Below the pieces are notes generated by a model. It was not told where the DNA came from. It worked only from the letters and a program-made list of their open reading frames with translations, and made no database searches. A program made the translations under genes and the position numbers. Shown here piece after piece: positions 42,290-53,094 of a stretch of 64,000 bases of DNA. The stretch is from Doryteuthis pealeii (lineage: Eukaryota; Mollusca; Cephalopoda; Myopsida; Loliginidae), in contig CM042157.1 of assembly GCA_023376005.1 (NCBI GenBank), positions 17,442,601 to 17,506,600 of the forward strand, written 5' to 3'. Positions within the stretch are counted from its first letter, which is position 1. Every line of letters begins with the position of its first letter.

Positions 42290-42645
42290 TATCTCGCTCA
42301 GAACATTAACCTCCTAGAAACTGTACAGAGACGTGCAACCAAATCTACCATATTCTGAATGTCTTGCTGCCCTGGGAATGGATTCGTTGAAACTCCAGCG
42401 TCTGGCAACTGACCTGGTAAACGCTCATAAGGTCATTAATCATCTTAACAACAGCAACCTTGAGCACCTTTTTGATCTCCATGTTTCTAACACACGTGGG
42501 CATGCCTACAAAGTCAGAAAACAGCATAGCTCACATGACTTTCGGAAACATTTTTTCATGCTTAGAGTTGACGAGGCATGGAATAAACTACCTGCATCCG
42601 TTGTGGGCTGCTGAAATACTGCATCTTTCAAAGCCTCCATGCTTC
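42290..42645 (+). pseudogene. CR1/Jockey-like LINE polymerase C-terminus relic
   Basis: NINLLETVQRRATK, then after a frameshift LPYSECLAALGMDSLKLQR, LATDLVNAHKV, LFDLHVSNTRGHAYKV, FFMLRVDEAWNKLPASVVG, stop, and ASFKA. The order LE.VQRRATK, LPY..RL..LG...L..RR, TRGH...., F..R....WN.LP..VV and SFK is the standard end of these polymerases. A frameshift after RRATK and a TGA before NTASFKA mark it as dead. Confidence 0.85.
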
Positions 42646-43510
42646 CTGTAATCCGCCAACACTATACCTGATACCCCCATCTACGCACACATGCGCACAC
42701 ATATATGTATATTATTACTGTATCTTGTTCATGTTCCTGACACTAATACATTATTCTGTGTACTAAACATGAGACTTTGATGAGTTGTGGTGCACCTGAG
42801 CACTGTACACAATAAATTTCATTGTTATTTATCTCAGTCATGGGCTGCTACATTCCTGTTCATTCCTGCTCGGGTGTTATCTGCCCACCTCTATCTGCTT
42901 CTTCCCGACACTGTGATGTCACATGCTAATCATATGCAAATCAGTTCATGCAACTTCATTCTATTGGCCAGGAAGAATACAATGTGTGTACATCATATGA
43001 AATGTAGAAAAATCCTAGAAGCTAACCCACTATTAAAACTTGGTTAACTCAGTTCCCATGTCTCAAGTATACATGCATAAAACTGTGTATATTGAGTTCC
43101 CACACAGTTAAAATTAATGTTCATGGTTTTAAAATATCATTTAAATTCCTTTTTCTCTATTTTTATGTTTGATTTGGTTTCTTTGTTTAATGGCATATCA
43201 ACCTTCATGGGTTATCTAATGACAGTAGTTGGGGAATGAGAGGTTCATAACTTTCCCAAGAGTATTAGCCTAAAAGAGAATGTAATAACACAATTAGAGT
43301 TCAAAATCCCTTACTACGATATCATAGTCCAGAACGTTAGCCTTGGAGACAATACTCTATCTCTATTTTTATTTATTTTTAAATACTAGGAATATAATTG
43401 ATTATATATAATATATTATAGACTTCCTTAGGCTTAAAAAAGACATTTTTTTTCAGCTTCTACAATTTCACTTTTTATCCACTAAATCTCTGATTAAAAT
43501 GTTTGTTTTT

Positions 43511-43700
43511 GGATTATTTCCTATAAGTTTAACATAAACAAAGGGGGAACCACTCTTGACTGATAAATTATTTATTTATTTTCCCATTAAACTAACCCTA
43601 AACCCTAACCCCTTCTTTTTTCCTAGTAGATCAAGCAATAAATAATTTATCAGTCAAGAGTGGTTCCCCTTTGTTTATGTTAGACTTATAGGAAATTACC
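43511..43700. mobile_element. Palindromic TIR element, best copy of GGTTATTTCC family
   Basis: Arms GGATTATTTCCTATAAG and CTTATAGGAAATTACC, continuing AACATAAACAAAGGGGGAACC, CACTCTTGACTGATAAATTA. The centre is CCCATTAAACTAACCCTAAACCCTAACCCC in pieces, i.e. telomere-like repeats. ~190 bp, non-coding. Confidence 0.85.
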
Positions 43701-44401
43701 TGTTTTTGTTTATCTTACTGTTATGTGGTGACAAAAAATGCGGCAGTCGTTTTACACTCAAAAAATAATTCCTTGCCAAGAATTTATAAATTCAGGATTG
43801 CCTAATTATAAATTGTCTCCAATACCCACCGAAATAATTTGGTCAAATTTTGTTTTGTCCTTTAGGCAGATAAAAACATGAAATAAACAAATTCTCTGAC
43901 AAAATACATTCAAGGGAAATAACTACGACGTGAAGTTACCTCCCCTTATAACTGACACGTGTCATTATTATATTTTTAGTTTTTTTTTTTTTGGTTGATA
44001 TACCAATACTGAAAGTTTAAATGCATATAAACAAAATTTTCTGCAGGTCAACCGCAAATACTTACTTTAACAACCACTAATTAAGAGTGTGACCTATCCG
44101 TGGGTAGTTATGCTAATTCTATCATGACATTTTCAGGGGTTTTTTTTTATTGTAATTTATGGGTATTCCTTTATTTGTAATAAATTATTTAAATGTAATT
44201 ATATATATATATATATATAATATACCAAACTTGTTGGTAAACCCTTGCGGTAAGAAAAACCCGGCAAATAGTTTGATTGTAAAAATATACTACCAAACAT
44301 CACCTGGGAAAAAAATTGCAAAAAATAAATGACCGAGATTAGTCGTACCAAACGAAAATAATCGGTTGATACTACAATACTTGACCAAAAGAAAAAACGA
44401 G

Positions 44402-44402
44402 T

Positions 44403-44439
<37 letters not shown>

Positions 44440-44440
44440 T
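44402..44440. repeat. (TA)n tracts flanking a decayed repeat
   Basis: TA runs at 44199-44222 and 44402-44440. The ~180 bp between and the sequence after 44440 share a CGAAAATAAT block in both. Confidence 0.8.
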
Positions 44441-44659
44441 GTAAAAAAGAAAAGACCAAGATAGTCATACCAACGAAAATAATTCCTTTATTTAACATAA
44501 TACTTGCTAAGCTTTTGTTAGTCTAGCACACAGTTCTTTAGCTGCTCACAGTATTTACAGAAGGTAGTCCCTATGGTGTAGTCATTAACATGATGGACTG
44601 CAATGCAACACTGTATAGTAGATCAGTTTGAACTCCTTGTAGAAGAACATTAGTAGTAC

Positions 44660-44815
44660 TATTTAACCCATAGCAGGGGGGATGAGGGTGTTCATACCTT
44701 TCCCAAGGGTATTAGTGCAAAAGTGACCATAATAGCGTGACTGGAGTTCAAACTCTCTGACTACAATGTCACAGTCTTGTACGTTAGCCATTACGCTACA
44801 AGGACGACCCTCTAA
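44660..44815 (-). mobile_element. tRNA-like SINE fragment, third family
   Basis: The minus strand begins GTCGTCCTTGTAGCGTAATGG (A-box-like) and has GAGTTTGAACTCC (B-box-like). Partial copy at 43215-43355. A T run follows at 44818-44840. Confidence 0.6.
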
Positions 44816-44961
44816 ATTTTTTTTTTTTTTTTTTTTTTTTGAAAGAAAATCCAAAAGACATTGATTCAAAATTATTTGTAAATCTCTAATCGATGTATGT
44901 ATCTTTTTTTCTTATGCATATCAATCATTTTAAGACAAAAAAATGTTTGAAAAGAAACTTG

Positions 44962-45403
44962 GGTTATTTCTTATAAGTCCAACATAAACAAAGGGGAACC
45001 ACTCTTAACTGATAAATTTATTTATTTATTTTCCCATTAAAAGTCGTCGGGGCGGCCTAGAGTCGGTATCAGCCAGTCAGCGAGGGAGTCTATCCGCTTT
45101 TCAATAGCGCTGGACCAAGGAGATTGTTTTAGCATCTGAGGTGGAGCGCCACACCTACCATCAGCTCCTTACATTACCGCACAGATCCCTGTGCTACTCA
45201 TACGCTGAGTTGGCGAGGACCGGGATCGAACTAGGAACCTTGTGGTTTCTAGCCGAATGCTCTACCGACTGTGCTAACCCGGCCCATTTTCCCATTAAAC
45301 TAACCCTAAACCCTTCTTCTTTTTTCCTAGTAGAACAATAAATAAATATTTATCAGTCAAGAGTGGTTCCCCTTTGTTTATGTTGGACTTATAGGAAATA
45401 ACC
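44962..45403. mobile_element. GGTTATTTCC element carrying a nested SINE1
   Basis: Outer ends GGTTATTTCTTATAAGTCC and GGACTTATAGGAAATAACC. Removing the SINE1 at 45042-45285 and one copy of its 14-bp duplication leaves 184 bp, the expected size of this family. Telomere-like CCCTAAACCC remains right of the SINE. Confidence 0.9.
45042..45285 (-). mobile_element. SINE1 copy with 14-bp target duplication
   Basis: Bounded by ATTTTCCCATTAAA at 45028-45041 and 45286-45299. Defines the exact ends of SINE1 as 244 bp: AGTCGTCGGGGCGGCC at one end and the tRNA 5' end CCGGCC at the other (minus strand GGCCGGGTTAGC). Confidence 0.93.
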
Positions 45404-45494
45404 GAAATTTCAATAAAAAAACAAGGTTTGATTGTTAAATAAGATCTCCAATATTATGATGTTGTATGATTTTTATGATTTTTAAACCATGAAA

Positions 45495-45765
45495 TGATTT
45501 TGGTTGGTTGGTTGGTTGGGTTTTACGGCATGTCAACCCCATTGGGTCATTTTATGCCAAAGACGTTTTTGTTTTATTCATTCTTGATGGGTACTCCATA
45601 TTTTTTCTGTTTGTTTTTTTTTAACACATTTCTTTTAAACTCATGTTTTTCTATTCAACCCAAAAATGGGACCCTAACAGGTACTACCACTCTGGGTTAG
45701 AGTGCACCTGGGAGTAATAGTGGTGAAAGAGTACTCCAGATTCCCCAGAGCTCCAGAATTGATGA
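45495..45765 (+). mobile_element. R1 repeat, 5' half, diverged
   Basis: GGTTGGTTGGGTTTTACGGC to ATTCCCCAGAGCTCCAGAAT. Confidence 0.75.
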
Positions 45766-46033
45766 TCGTGATGATACATCTGTGAATTTGAAGTATTGAA
45801 CAAACTTATAGTGCCAAAGATTCTATCACTGATCACTTCTTTATACATAACTTGGACATAGTACTCATGACTAATGAATATTATTACTCAATGTTTTCTC
45901 ATAGACGGCCTGAAATCGAACATTCAAACAGGATTTTATATACTAAAAGAATACATATATATATATATATATGTAGTATATCAAGAAAGATTGAAAAAAC
46001 ACAGGTTTAAATGAGTTAAGTGGTGAGTTTATT

Positions 46034-46082
46034 GGCCGACACTGCAGTGTTTTGATCTATTAATTAGATCATCTTCAGGGCA
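46034..46082 (-). ncRNA. Hammerhead motif D, left arm
   Basis: Minus strand: stem I GCC/GGC, core CTGAAGA, extra T, stem II GATCTA/TAGATC, AAAA where GAAA is expected, stem III CACTG/CAGTG, triplet GTC. Only the G of GAAA is lost. Confidence 0.55.
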
Positions 46083-46129
46083 TTTGTTGGTATATGGAAG
46101 GTAATAAGAAATTTTTTATACCAACAAAT

Positions 46130-46177
46130 GCCCTGAAGATGATCTAATTAATAGATCGAAACACTGCAATGTTGACC
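46130..46177 (+). ncRNA. Hammerhead motif D, right arm
   Basis: Plus strand with GAAA intact, but stem III (CACTG/CAATG) and the triplet (GTT) and stem I (GCC/GAC) each carry a substitution. The two arms complement each other's losses, so the ancestor had a full motif. Confidence 0.55.
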
Positions 46178-46299
46178 AATAAACTCACCACTTAACTTAT
46201 TTAAACCTGTGTTTTTTCAGTCTTTCTTAATATACTACATACTGCCGGATTCACTTCCTTTTCTTCACATATATATATATATACCCATCCCTTCACACC

Positions 46300-46510
46300 A
46301 GTAAGATATGATATTTGGTCAATTTCAAGTTTAACAAGTTTGAATTCAGAGTTTTCCTTTTCCTAGACTGGTTGCCTAAGGTTTAAGAGCCCAGTTTGTC
46401 CTACTGTTAACCCATAGCTATTCCCATGGATATTAGCACTATGTGAAATGCTAACAGCCTTGTCCAGGATTTGAACTATGATCGCTGAATCCATTCCCTA
46501 CACACCTCCA
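46300..46510 (-). mobile_element. tRNA-like SINE, third family
   Basis: Same blocks as 24130-24350 (TTTGAATTCAGAGTTTTCC, CCTAGACTGGTTGCC, CCAGGATTTGAACTATG). Confidence 0.6.
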
Positions 46511-46674
46511 ACTGATCACTTCTTTATACATAACTAGGACATAGTACTCATGACTAATGAATATTATTACTCAATGCTTACACATAGATGTTCTGACACT
46601 AAACACATTAAAACAAGACTTTATATACTAAAATAATACATATACTAAAGAATTTATATACTAAAAGATTTGAT

Positions 46675-46745
46675 TTGTTCTTGTTTTACGGCATATCAAC
46701 CTCAATGGGTCATTTAATGCCGACTACGTTTTTGAAATGAATTGG
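46675..46745 (+). mobile_element. R1 head fragment
   Basis: TTGTTTTACGGCATATCAACC to AATGCCGACTACG, then truncated. Confidence 0.7.
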
Positions 46746-46870
46746 TGATAATGTTTAATTTTTTAAAGGTTTTTTTCTTTTTTTTTTTGACATATTTTCT
46801 TTTGTGAATGAAACTTTTAGATGGTTTTGTTAACATATATTTTTGTGTTTTCATTTTTTTTGGAAGATTT

Positions 46871-47136
46871 TTAGATTTTGTTGTAGATGTGTGCTTCTTT
46901 TATGTATCCAAGTAGTTTTTCAGGGTTTATTTGGTAGAAATTTTTTTAGTTTTAGTTTTAGTTGTAGATTTGTTGTTTGGTAGTATTTTTTTCGTATTTG
47001 TTTTAGGTTGCTACATTCTGTTAGTATGTGTTTGATTGTGTAGGGTTTTTGGCATGGTATGCAATATGGAGCTGCTTCTTTTTTGAGGAGGTATGAATGG
47101 GTAATGTATGAGTGTCCTATTCTTAGTCTGGATATA
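46871..47136 (-). pseudogene. LINE RNase H-tail relic
   Basis: The minus frame reads LRIGHSYITHSYLLKKEAAP, then YCIPCQKPYTIKHILTEC, LKQIRKKYYQ and, after a frameshift, INPEKLLGYIKEAHIYNKI with a stop at 46871-46873. LR.GHS..THS.L...P.C..C....T.KHIL.EC is the hallmark of the C-terminal region of RNase H-bearing LINEs. Fragment, frameshifted. Confidence 0.85.
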
Positions 47137-47149
47137 CTAAAAGAATAAG

Positions 47150-47545
47150 TTTGTATCTCGATTATGAGACCTTACTAATCAATCAACCCTTGTTAAAGGA
47201 GAAAAATATTCTCACAATCCATTTCTCGTTGAAGCATAGGCATTTTAATTACTGCAAAGTAAGCATAAATTTTCTGGTGCCAAACTTAGAGTAGGTTTTC
47301 TTACAAGACAAAAAAAAACAAAAAAAAAACAATAAAAGTCATCCAAGCAAAAATCAAGACGACAACGTGAAGGAAGAAGTGTTGGATCAAGTCAGTTAGT
47401 GACAGACAATCAGTATTATTAGTAACGGAACAAAATAAAACAAAAAGAAAAAGTTAAAGAAAAAAACAAAAAAACTGAAGATAAATGGAGATAAGTAAAA
47501 CGGATCCAATAATCCAAATAAAAAACAAAAAAATTACAAAAGATG
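47150..47545. other. ARMH3 intron, nothing recognised
   Basis: AT-rich, with A-rich runs at 47310-47330 and 47450-47470. Confidence 0.5.
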
Positions 47546-47549
47546 GAAG

Positions 47550-47987
47550 GTAATTTTCACCTTTAGTTGGCTAAATTCCTAGCAAATAAGGCAATTAGAG
47601 TAACCTCCCTTGACTTTCACTTTGAAACAAGCCGGTAGATATTTTGAAATAAATAAATCTTAGAAACTTTTTCGAAAACAATACAACTGCATGCTTTACT
47701 CAAAAATACCATAAAATGTGTTCTTAATAACAATTAAGTTCATTTCAGATAATTTTATGCTAGGAATTTAGCCAGCTGACTTTCACTTTGAAACAAGCCA
47801 GTAGCCATTTTTGAAAGTCTCCGTGCGAAATACACAAATCTTAGAAACTTTTTCAAAAACAATACAACTGCATGCTTTAACACAAAAATATCATGAAATG
47901 TGTTCTTAATAACAATTAAGTTCATTTCCGATAATGCAGACGCATAATTTTATGCTAGGAATTTAGCCAACTAAAGGTGAAAATTAC
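47550..47987. mobile_element. TIR element with 34-bp perfect ends and internal duplication
   Basis: Ends GTAATTTTCACCTTTAGTTG and CAACTAAAGGTGAAAATTAC, continuing GCTAAATTCCTAGC. Inside, a ~185-bp unit (GACTTTCACTTTGAAACAAGCC to TTATGCTAGGAATTTAGCCA) occurs twice (47612 and 47776). Non-coding MITE. Confidence 0.85.
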
Positions 47988-48192
47988 TAGATAGAAAAAC
48001 AAAACAAGACAAAATTCAATACACTGGATATTTTTTAAAAATTAAATAAGAACATAAACAAAATGAAGACATGATTAACCCTTTTGCAGGCAGATGATTT
48101 TTTAAAAATCCTTGTAGCAAATCATTTTCAGTATTTTTAAAAAAAAATAGAGGCTATGTTCAAACAAGTCAATTAATCATATATAAAAGTGG

Positions 48193-48593
48193 AGTAAAGT
48201 CGTCAGGGTGGCCTAAAGTCGGTATCAGCCAATCAGCCAGAGAATCTATCCCCTTTTCACTAGCGCTAGACCAAGGAGATTGTTTTTGCCTGAGGTGGAG
48301 TGCCACACCTACCATCAGCTCCTTACTTTACTGCACAGATACCTGTACCACTCATACGCTGAGTTGGCGAGGGCTGGTATTGAACTAACAATTGGGTGTC
48401 ATAGTAAAAGTAACAAAAGTAAAGTCGGCACAGTGGCCTATTGGCGGTATCCCCTTTTCACTTTTGCTAGTCCACGGAGATTGTTCTAGGCTCCGACTTT
48501 ACTGCACAGATCCAACCTGTGCTACTCATGCGCAGAGTTGGCTAAATGCCAGTATCAAAGACAGTTCCTAGGCAGATGCTCTACCAGCTGAGC
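48193..48593 (-). mobile_element. Two adjacent SINE1 copies
   Basis: The first copy is 48193-48386, lacking the tRNA 5' end. The second is 48417-48593, with a diverged body and head TTTGCTCAGCTGGTAGAGC on the minus strand. Both have the same orientation, with ~30 bp between. Confidence 0.8.
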
Positions 48594-49096
48594 AAAAACA
48601 ATAAAACACTCACTTTTAATTATCATATTTTCCAAAACAACCTTTGCACAATCCGACGCCACAGTGTGGCCTCCTAGCGATGTTTCTATACATTAACATT
48701 GAATTGTTTAAAGAGTAGCCAATAGAAAAATGCCTTACATTGAGCTGACAAAAATGTCACTCTAACCTGCAAAAGGGTTAATACTAATGTAACTCATATT
48801 CTATTGTGGTCACTTCAAGAATGTAAAGAATCTACACAAATGTCACCTTGTAGAAGAACAGTAGTGGTACTATTTAACTCTTAACATCCTGTTGAGAATT
48901 TACCTGGATGACATCAGCTGCTTATTTTATTCAATTTTTTTTAGAAATTTAAACTATATTTTATTGCTAGTTTAAACCAATCATATCGTTGAATAGAATT
49001 TGTTGAAATCTTTCTTTTGCACACAAAATATATTTTTCTCTCCTTCCACTCAACAACGCTATATCTATCTCCCAATAGCATCAAAGCATTGTGATA

Positions 49097-49732
49097 AAAA
49101 AAAAAGAAAGAACAGAAAAAAGAAAGAAAGAAACGAAAAAAAAGAAAGAAAAAGAAAGAAAGAAAAGAAAAAAAAGAAAAAAGAAAGAAAAAAAGAAAGA
49201 AAAAAGAAAGAAAAGGAAAAAGAAAAGGAAAAAAAGAAAGAAAGAAAAGAAAGGAAAAAAGAAAAAAGAAAGGAAAAAAAAAAGAAAAAAAGAAAGAAAA
49301 AAAAAAGAAAAAAAGAAAAAAAAGAAAGAAAAAAAGAAGAAAAAGAAACAAAAAAAAGAAAAAAAGAAAAGAAAGAAGAAAGAAAGAAAGAAAAGAAAAG
49401 TAAAGAAAAGAAAAGAAAAAGAAAAAAAAGAAAAACAAGAAAAGGAAAAGAAAAAAGAAAAGGAAAAAAGAAAGAAAGAAAAGGAAAAAAAAAGGAAAGA
49501 AAAGGAAAAAAGAAAAAAAAAAAAGAAAGAAAAGGAAAAAAAAGAAAGAAAAAGGAAAAAAGAAAAGAAAAAAAAAGAAAAGAAAAAGAAAGAAAAAAGA
49601 AGAAGAAAGAAGAAAGAAAGAAAAAGAAAAAAAAGAAAAAAAGGAAAAAGAAAGGAAAAAAAGAAGAAAGAAAAGGAAAAAAAGAAAGAAAAAAAAAAAA
49701 GAAAAAAAAAGAAAAAAAAGAAAAAAAAGAAG

Positions 49733-49763
<31 letters not shown>

Positions 49764-50330
49764 AAAAAGAAGAAAGAAAGAAAAAAGAAAAAAAGAAAGA
49801 AAAGAAAGAAAGAAAAGAAAGAAAAGAAAGAAAAAAAAAAAAAAGAAAGAAAAAGAAAAAGAAAGAAAAAAGAAAAAAGAAAGAAAAGAAGAAAAAAGAA
49901 AGAAAAAAGAAAGAAAGAAAGAAAAAGAAAAGAAAAGAAAGAAAAAAAAAGAAAAAAAAGAAAGAAAGAAAGGAAAAAAAAAAGGAAAAAAGAAAGAAAG
50001 AAAAGGAAAAAAGAAAAGGAAAAAAGAAAGAAAGAAAAGGAAAAGAAAGAAAAAAGGAAAAAAAAGAGGAAAAAAAAGAAAGAAAAAAAAGAAAAAGAAA
50101 AAAAAGAAAAGAAAAAAAGAAGAAAAAAAAGAAAAAAGAAAGAAAAAGAAAAAAAGAAAAGAAAGAAAGAAAGAAAGAAAAGAAAAGAAAGAAAGAAAGA
50201 AAAGAAAAGAAAAGAAAAGAAAAGAAAGAAAAGAAAAAAGAAAAAAAAGAAACTAAAAAAAGAAAGAAAAAAGAAAAAAAAAAGAAAGAAAAAGAAAAAG
50301 AAAAAAAAAAAAAAAAAGAAAGAATAAAAA
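49097..50330. repeat. 1.2-kb A/G polypurine tract
   Basis: Plus-strand A with G every few bases, with GAAA, GGAAA and GAAAGAAAAAA units, almost no pyrimidines (two or three C, one or two T). The long poly-Lys/Arg/Glu and poly-Phe frames here are meaningless. In the ARMH3 primary transcript this reads as a U/C-rich tract. Confidence 0.97.
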
Positions 50331-50339
50331 AGAAACGAA

Positions 50340-50781
50340 AACGGCCTCAATTGTGTCGTGGACTGTAAGTTATTTTAAAATGTTGACTAAAATAAACTGT
50401 TTAAAATGGTTAAATTCATTTGCATAAAAATATATTAATTAGCATTAGAATTACAAAAAAAAGACTGCTGCTGATGTTAGCAAGCAATATAAATTCTAAC
50501 ATTTGTGCAGTTCCTCATATTCCCAACGGGGCCACAATATCAAATGAGTGCCATACAATCAATCAAAATTATCAGTTTTATGCAATTTTAATCTTTTCAC
50601 CAACATATAATAAAAGCGAAATTCAAGTCAAATTAAACATTCTTTTTTTTTGTTTTAATCGTTTTAATGATTCATCAAAATTCTGTCAACTAATAATTGT
50701 TTATTGAGTTTATATCTTAGATATTTTTTTTTTTGGTGGGGACCGGGTTAAGTTTTCCAAAACATTTGGATAAGTCTTCCA
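50340..50781. other. ARMH3 intron, nothing recognised
   Basis: AT-rich sequence between the purine tract and the 4.2-kb duplication. Confidence 0.5.
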
Positions 50782-50847
50782 AAACACAGTGATGATCTTC
50801 AAATGTTATACAGTGGTACCTTGACTTTCCCCATTACAAGATGTCAC

Positions 50848-50993
50848 TCATTTTTAGCATCTGAGGTGGAGTGCCACACTTGCCATCAGCTCCTCATTTT
50901 ACCACACTACTCATAAGCTGAGTTGGCGAGGACTGGTATTGAACCAAGAACCTTATGGTTTCCTGGCATATGCTCTACTGACTGAGCTAAACT
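50848..50993 (-). mobile_element. SINE1 copy, body 3' truncated
   Basis: Minus head TTTAGCTCAGTCAGTAGAGC with B-box-like GGTTCAATACC. Duplicated at 55100-55247. Confidence 0.85.
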
Positions 50994-51224
50994 GAATTAC
51001 TTTGCTTTATTCAGTGTAAAACTACAAATACGAGGCACCCAGTGAGGGTTGAATTCACTACAATAATCTGAAAGACTAAGTTGTTAACTACTGCTCTATG
51101 GTAATGCTCCCTACTGCATATCAGCCATATTGTTCCCATAAAAGCTACTTACAATTCTTTAAACAGAGAATTTCTGCTTCATTGATCAAAGACGTTTGGG
51201 TAATTCCATTTGTCTGAATTTCTG

Positions 51225-51330
51225 GGAAGGTTCCAGAGTTTGACAAGAAACATCTGAAGAAGGCCAGAGAGCACATTAACCGAAACGTTGCGTATATAAC
51301 AATAAAGATGAGGACAACAGTCCGAAAGCT
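51225..51330 (+). mobile_element. SINE2 3' part
   Basis: GACAAGAAACATCTGAAGAAG to AAAGATGAGGACAACAG, with a CTGAAGA...GAAACG arrangement. Duplicated at 55485-55590. Confidence 0.7.
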
Positions 51331-52498
51331 TCTAATTCCAAAAATTGGCAGATTCACATCAATTTTTAGCTCTCCAAATTCGGTTGGAGTGAGGGGCCAA
51401 AAAATTGGTTTAGAAGAGCTTTTTGGCCAGATGAATAAAAAAAAATGTTATCAAATAAAGTCTCAAAATTAACCAATTTTAAGTTATCAATGATTTCTGA
51501 AATTCTTTATTGTCCTACTTTAACATAGTTAACACTTGGACAAAATTTCAGAAAAATTGAAAGTTATGCGTGACAGGTTCTGGATGATTTAACACGGAAT
51601 TACCTATTTACTTTCATATTAAAATTCCACTAAAGATCTGGCAATGAAAACACAACCAAAATAATTTCTTTATTAATTACTAGACCATTGAGTTAGATGA
51701 AAACCAGTTATATCAAAAGTTCAAACATAACACACCATCTTGAAAGTCTTGTCATGTGTATGCCACAATCATACAGAGAAAATAGAGGGAGTATATAGAG
51801 ACTTAAGCAAGCCACGTTCTCAGTAATTACACTGGTTTACTAAAAAATATTTTTTGTCTAAGGCAAGAATGTGAATAGGTGTTTTTTACTAATTTGGGTG
51901 TGCTGAATTCAAATTTATAAACAGTTTTGCTCTATCACCTCTAGTTTTCTGTCTTTTAAATAGTCTCATTTTATTATATACAGAGTATATACGTGCTTAT
52001 TTCAACAGTTGCAGCAGCTTATTACAGATAAAACAGGATAGATAAAGAACATTGATGGAATAAATATACTTGGATCACACAATATACACAATTCATAGTA
52101 CCGCAGACAGTTAGAAATGTGTTTTCTTAGATGATCTGCTGACTGCCAGTGCACTACTGGCTGTTGACTGAGACGTGTTGGCTATGCTTAACTGCCAAAA
52201 TCCGTCTTGATATATAGCTCTATATATATAATGTAATGCTATCATTTACATTTATTGCATAATAACTAAAAAAGAAGACATAAGTCACACAATATTAGAA
52301 ATTAACCCTGAATGCATATATGCCTTTATGTACAGTATGTGTACAAAATGTACAGTATGCATATCTGAAAAACTAGAGGTGATGAGTAAAAACGGATTTC
52401 AAATCTGAATTCAGCTGCACCCCCAAATTAGGTTAAAACTGCTATTTTTGTGCTTGCCTCAATTTCTTTGTAAACGTGTTATCTAACCTGAAAAAAAG

Positions 52499-52742
52499 TA
52501 GGCAGAGTGGCCTATTGGCGGTATCAGCTGAACAGCAAGGGAGTCTATCCCCTTTTCACAAGTGCTAGACCAGGGGAATATGTTTTTGTGTCTGAGGTGG
52601 AGTGCCATACCTACTATCAGCTCCCGACTTTACTGCACAGACCCAAGCTGTGTTACTCATATGCTGAGTTAGCAAGGGCCGGTATCGAACCCAGAACCAT
52701 GTGGTTCTAAAGCAGATGCTCTACTGACTGAGCTAAACTGGT
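52499..52742 (-). mobile_element. SINE1 copy, subfamily with GGCAGAGTGGCC end
   Basis: Full length, with end GTAGGCAGAGTGGCCTATTGG in place of the CGTCGGGGCGGCC end. Shares this with the second copy at 48417, so a distinct subfamily. Confidence 0.85.
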
Positions 52743-52939
52743 TCCTTCTCTAACCTAGTAAGAGGACTACATTTGGTAACAAATTTAATAGCCGCAATTT
52801 TTATGATAGAATAAGAGTTTTACAATTACAAAACTACAATACACTATTGGTGTTAAGGGTATATCACATAATTGTGTTTAGGGCTGCAGAGTGGTGACTT
52901 CTTCTTCATCATCAAGAACCACCAAATGCAGAGGGGAAT

Positions 52940-53017
52940 TTCCCTTGCAATGTGTGTGACCGCATCTGCAAGTCCAGAATTGGACTAACTAGCCACCAGA
53001 GGGTCCACAACTGTTGA
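52940..53017 (+). pseudogene. LINE C2H2-type tail (copy 1)
   Basis: Reads FPCNVCDRICKSRIGLTSHQ then RVHNC and stop: a canonical Cx2Cx12Hx3H finger followed by the terminal stop seen at the end of mollusc LINE proteins. Only this tail remains. Confidence 0.75.
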
Positions 53018-53094
53018 AGACGTGGAGTGATGTCATCGTCGTCTGTGTTGAACTTCTAAATGGTTTATAATAGAATTTTTTTTTATTCACTGAT

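Larger units (their letters stand above)
46000..46235. mobile_element. Palindromic element with paired hammerhead motifs (D)
   Basis: Arms from TATATCAAGAAAGATTG (45977) through GGTTTAAATGAGTTAAGTGG to ACAAATGCCCTGAAGATGAT, with their complement, enclose ~25 bp. (TA)n at 45955-45972 and 46269-46282 bracket it. Confidence 0.8.

Noticed and set aside
42333..42614. 93-codon frame as a host gene
   Set aside because: It matches the C-terminus of CR1/Jockey-like LINE polymerases and is frameshifted.
48941..50368. Very long open frames (469, 425 and 418 codons) rich in Phe/Leu/Ser or Lys/Arg/Glu
   Set aside because: They are translations of the A/G simple-sequence tract at 49097-50330 in both directions. 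No domain, no codon structure.
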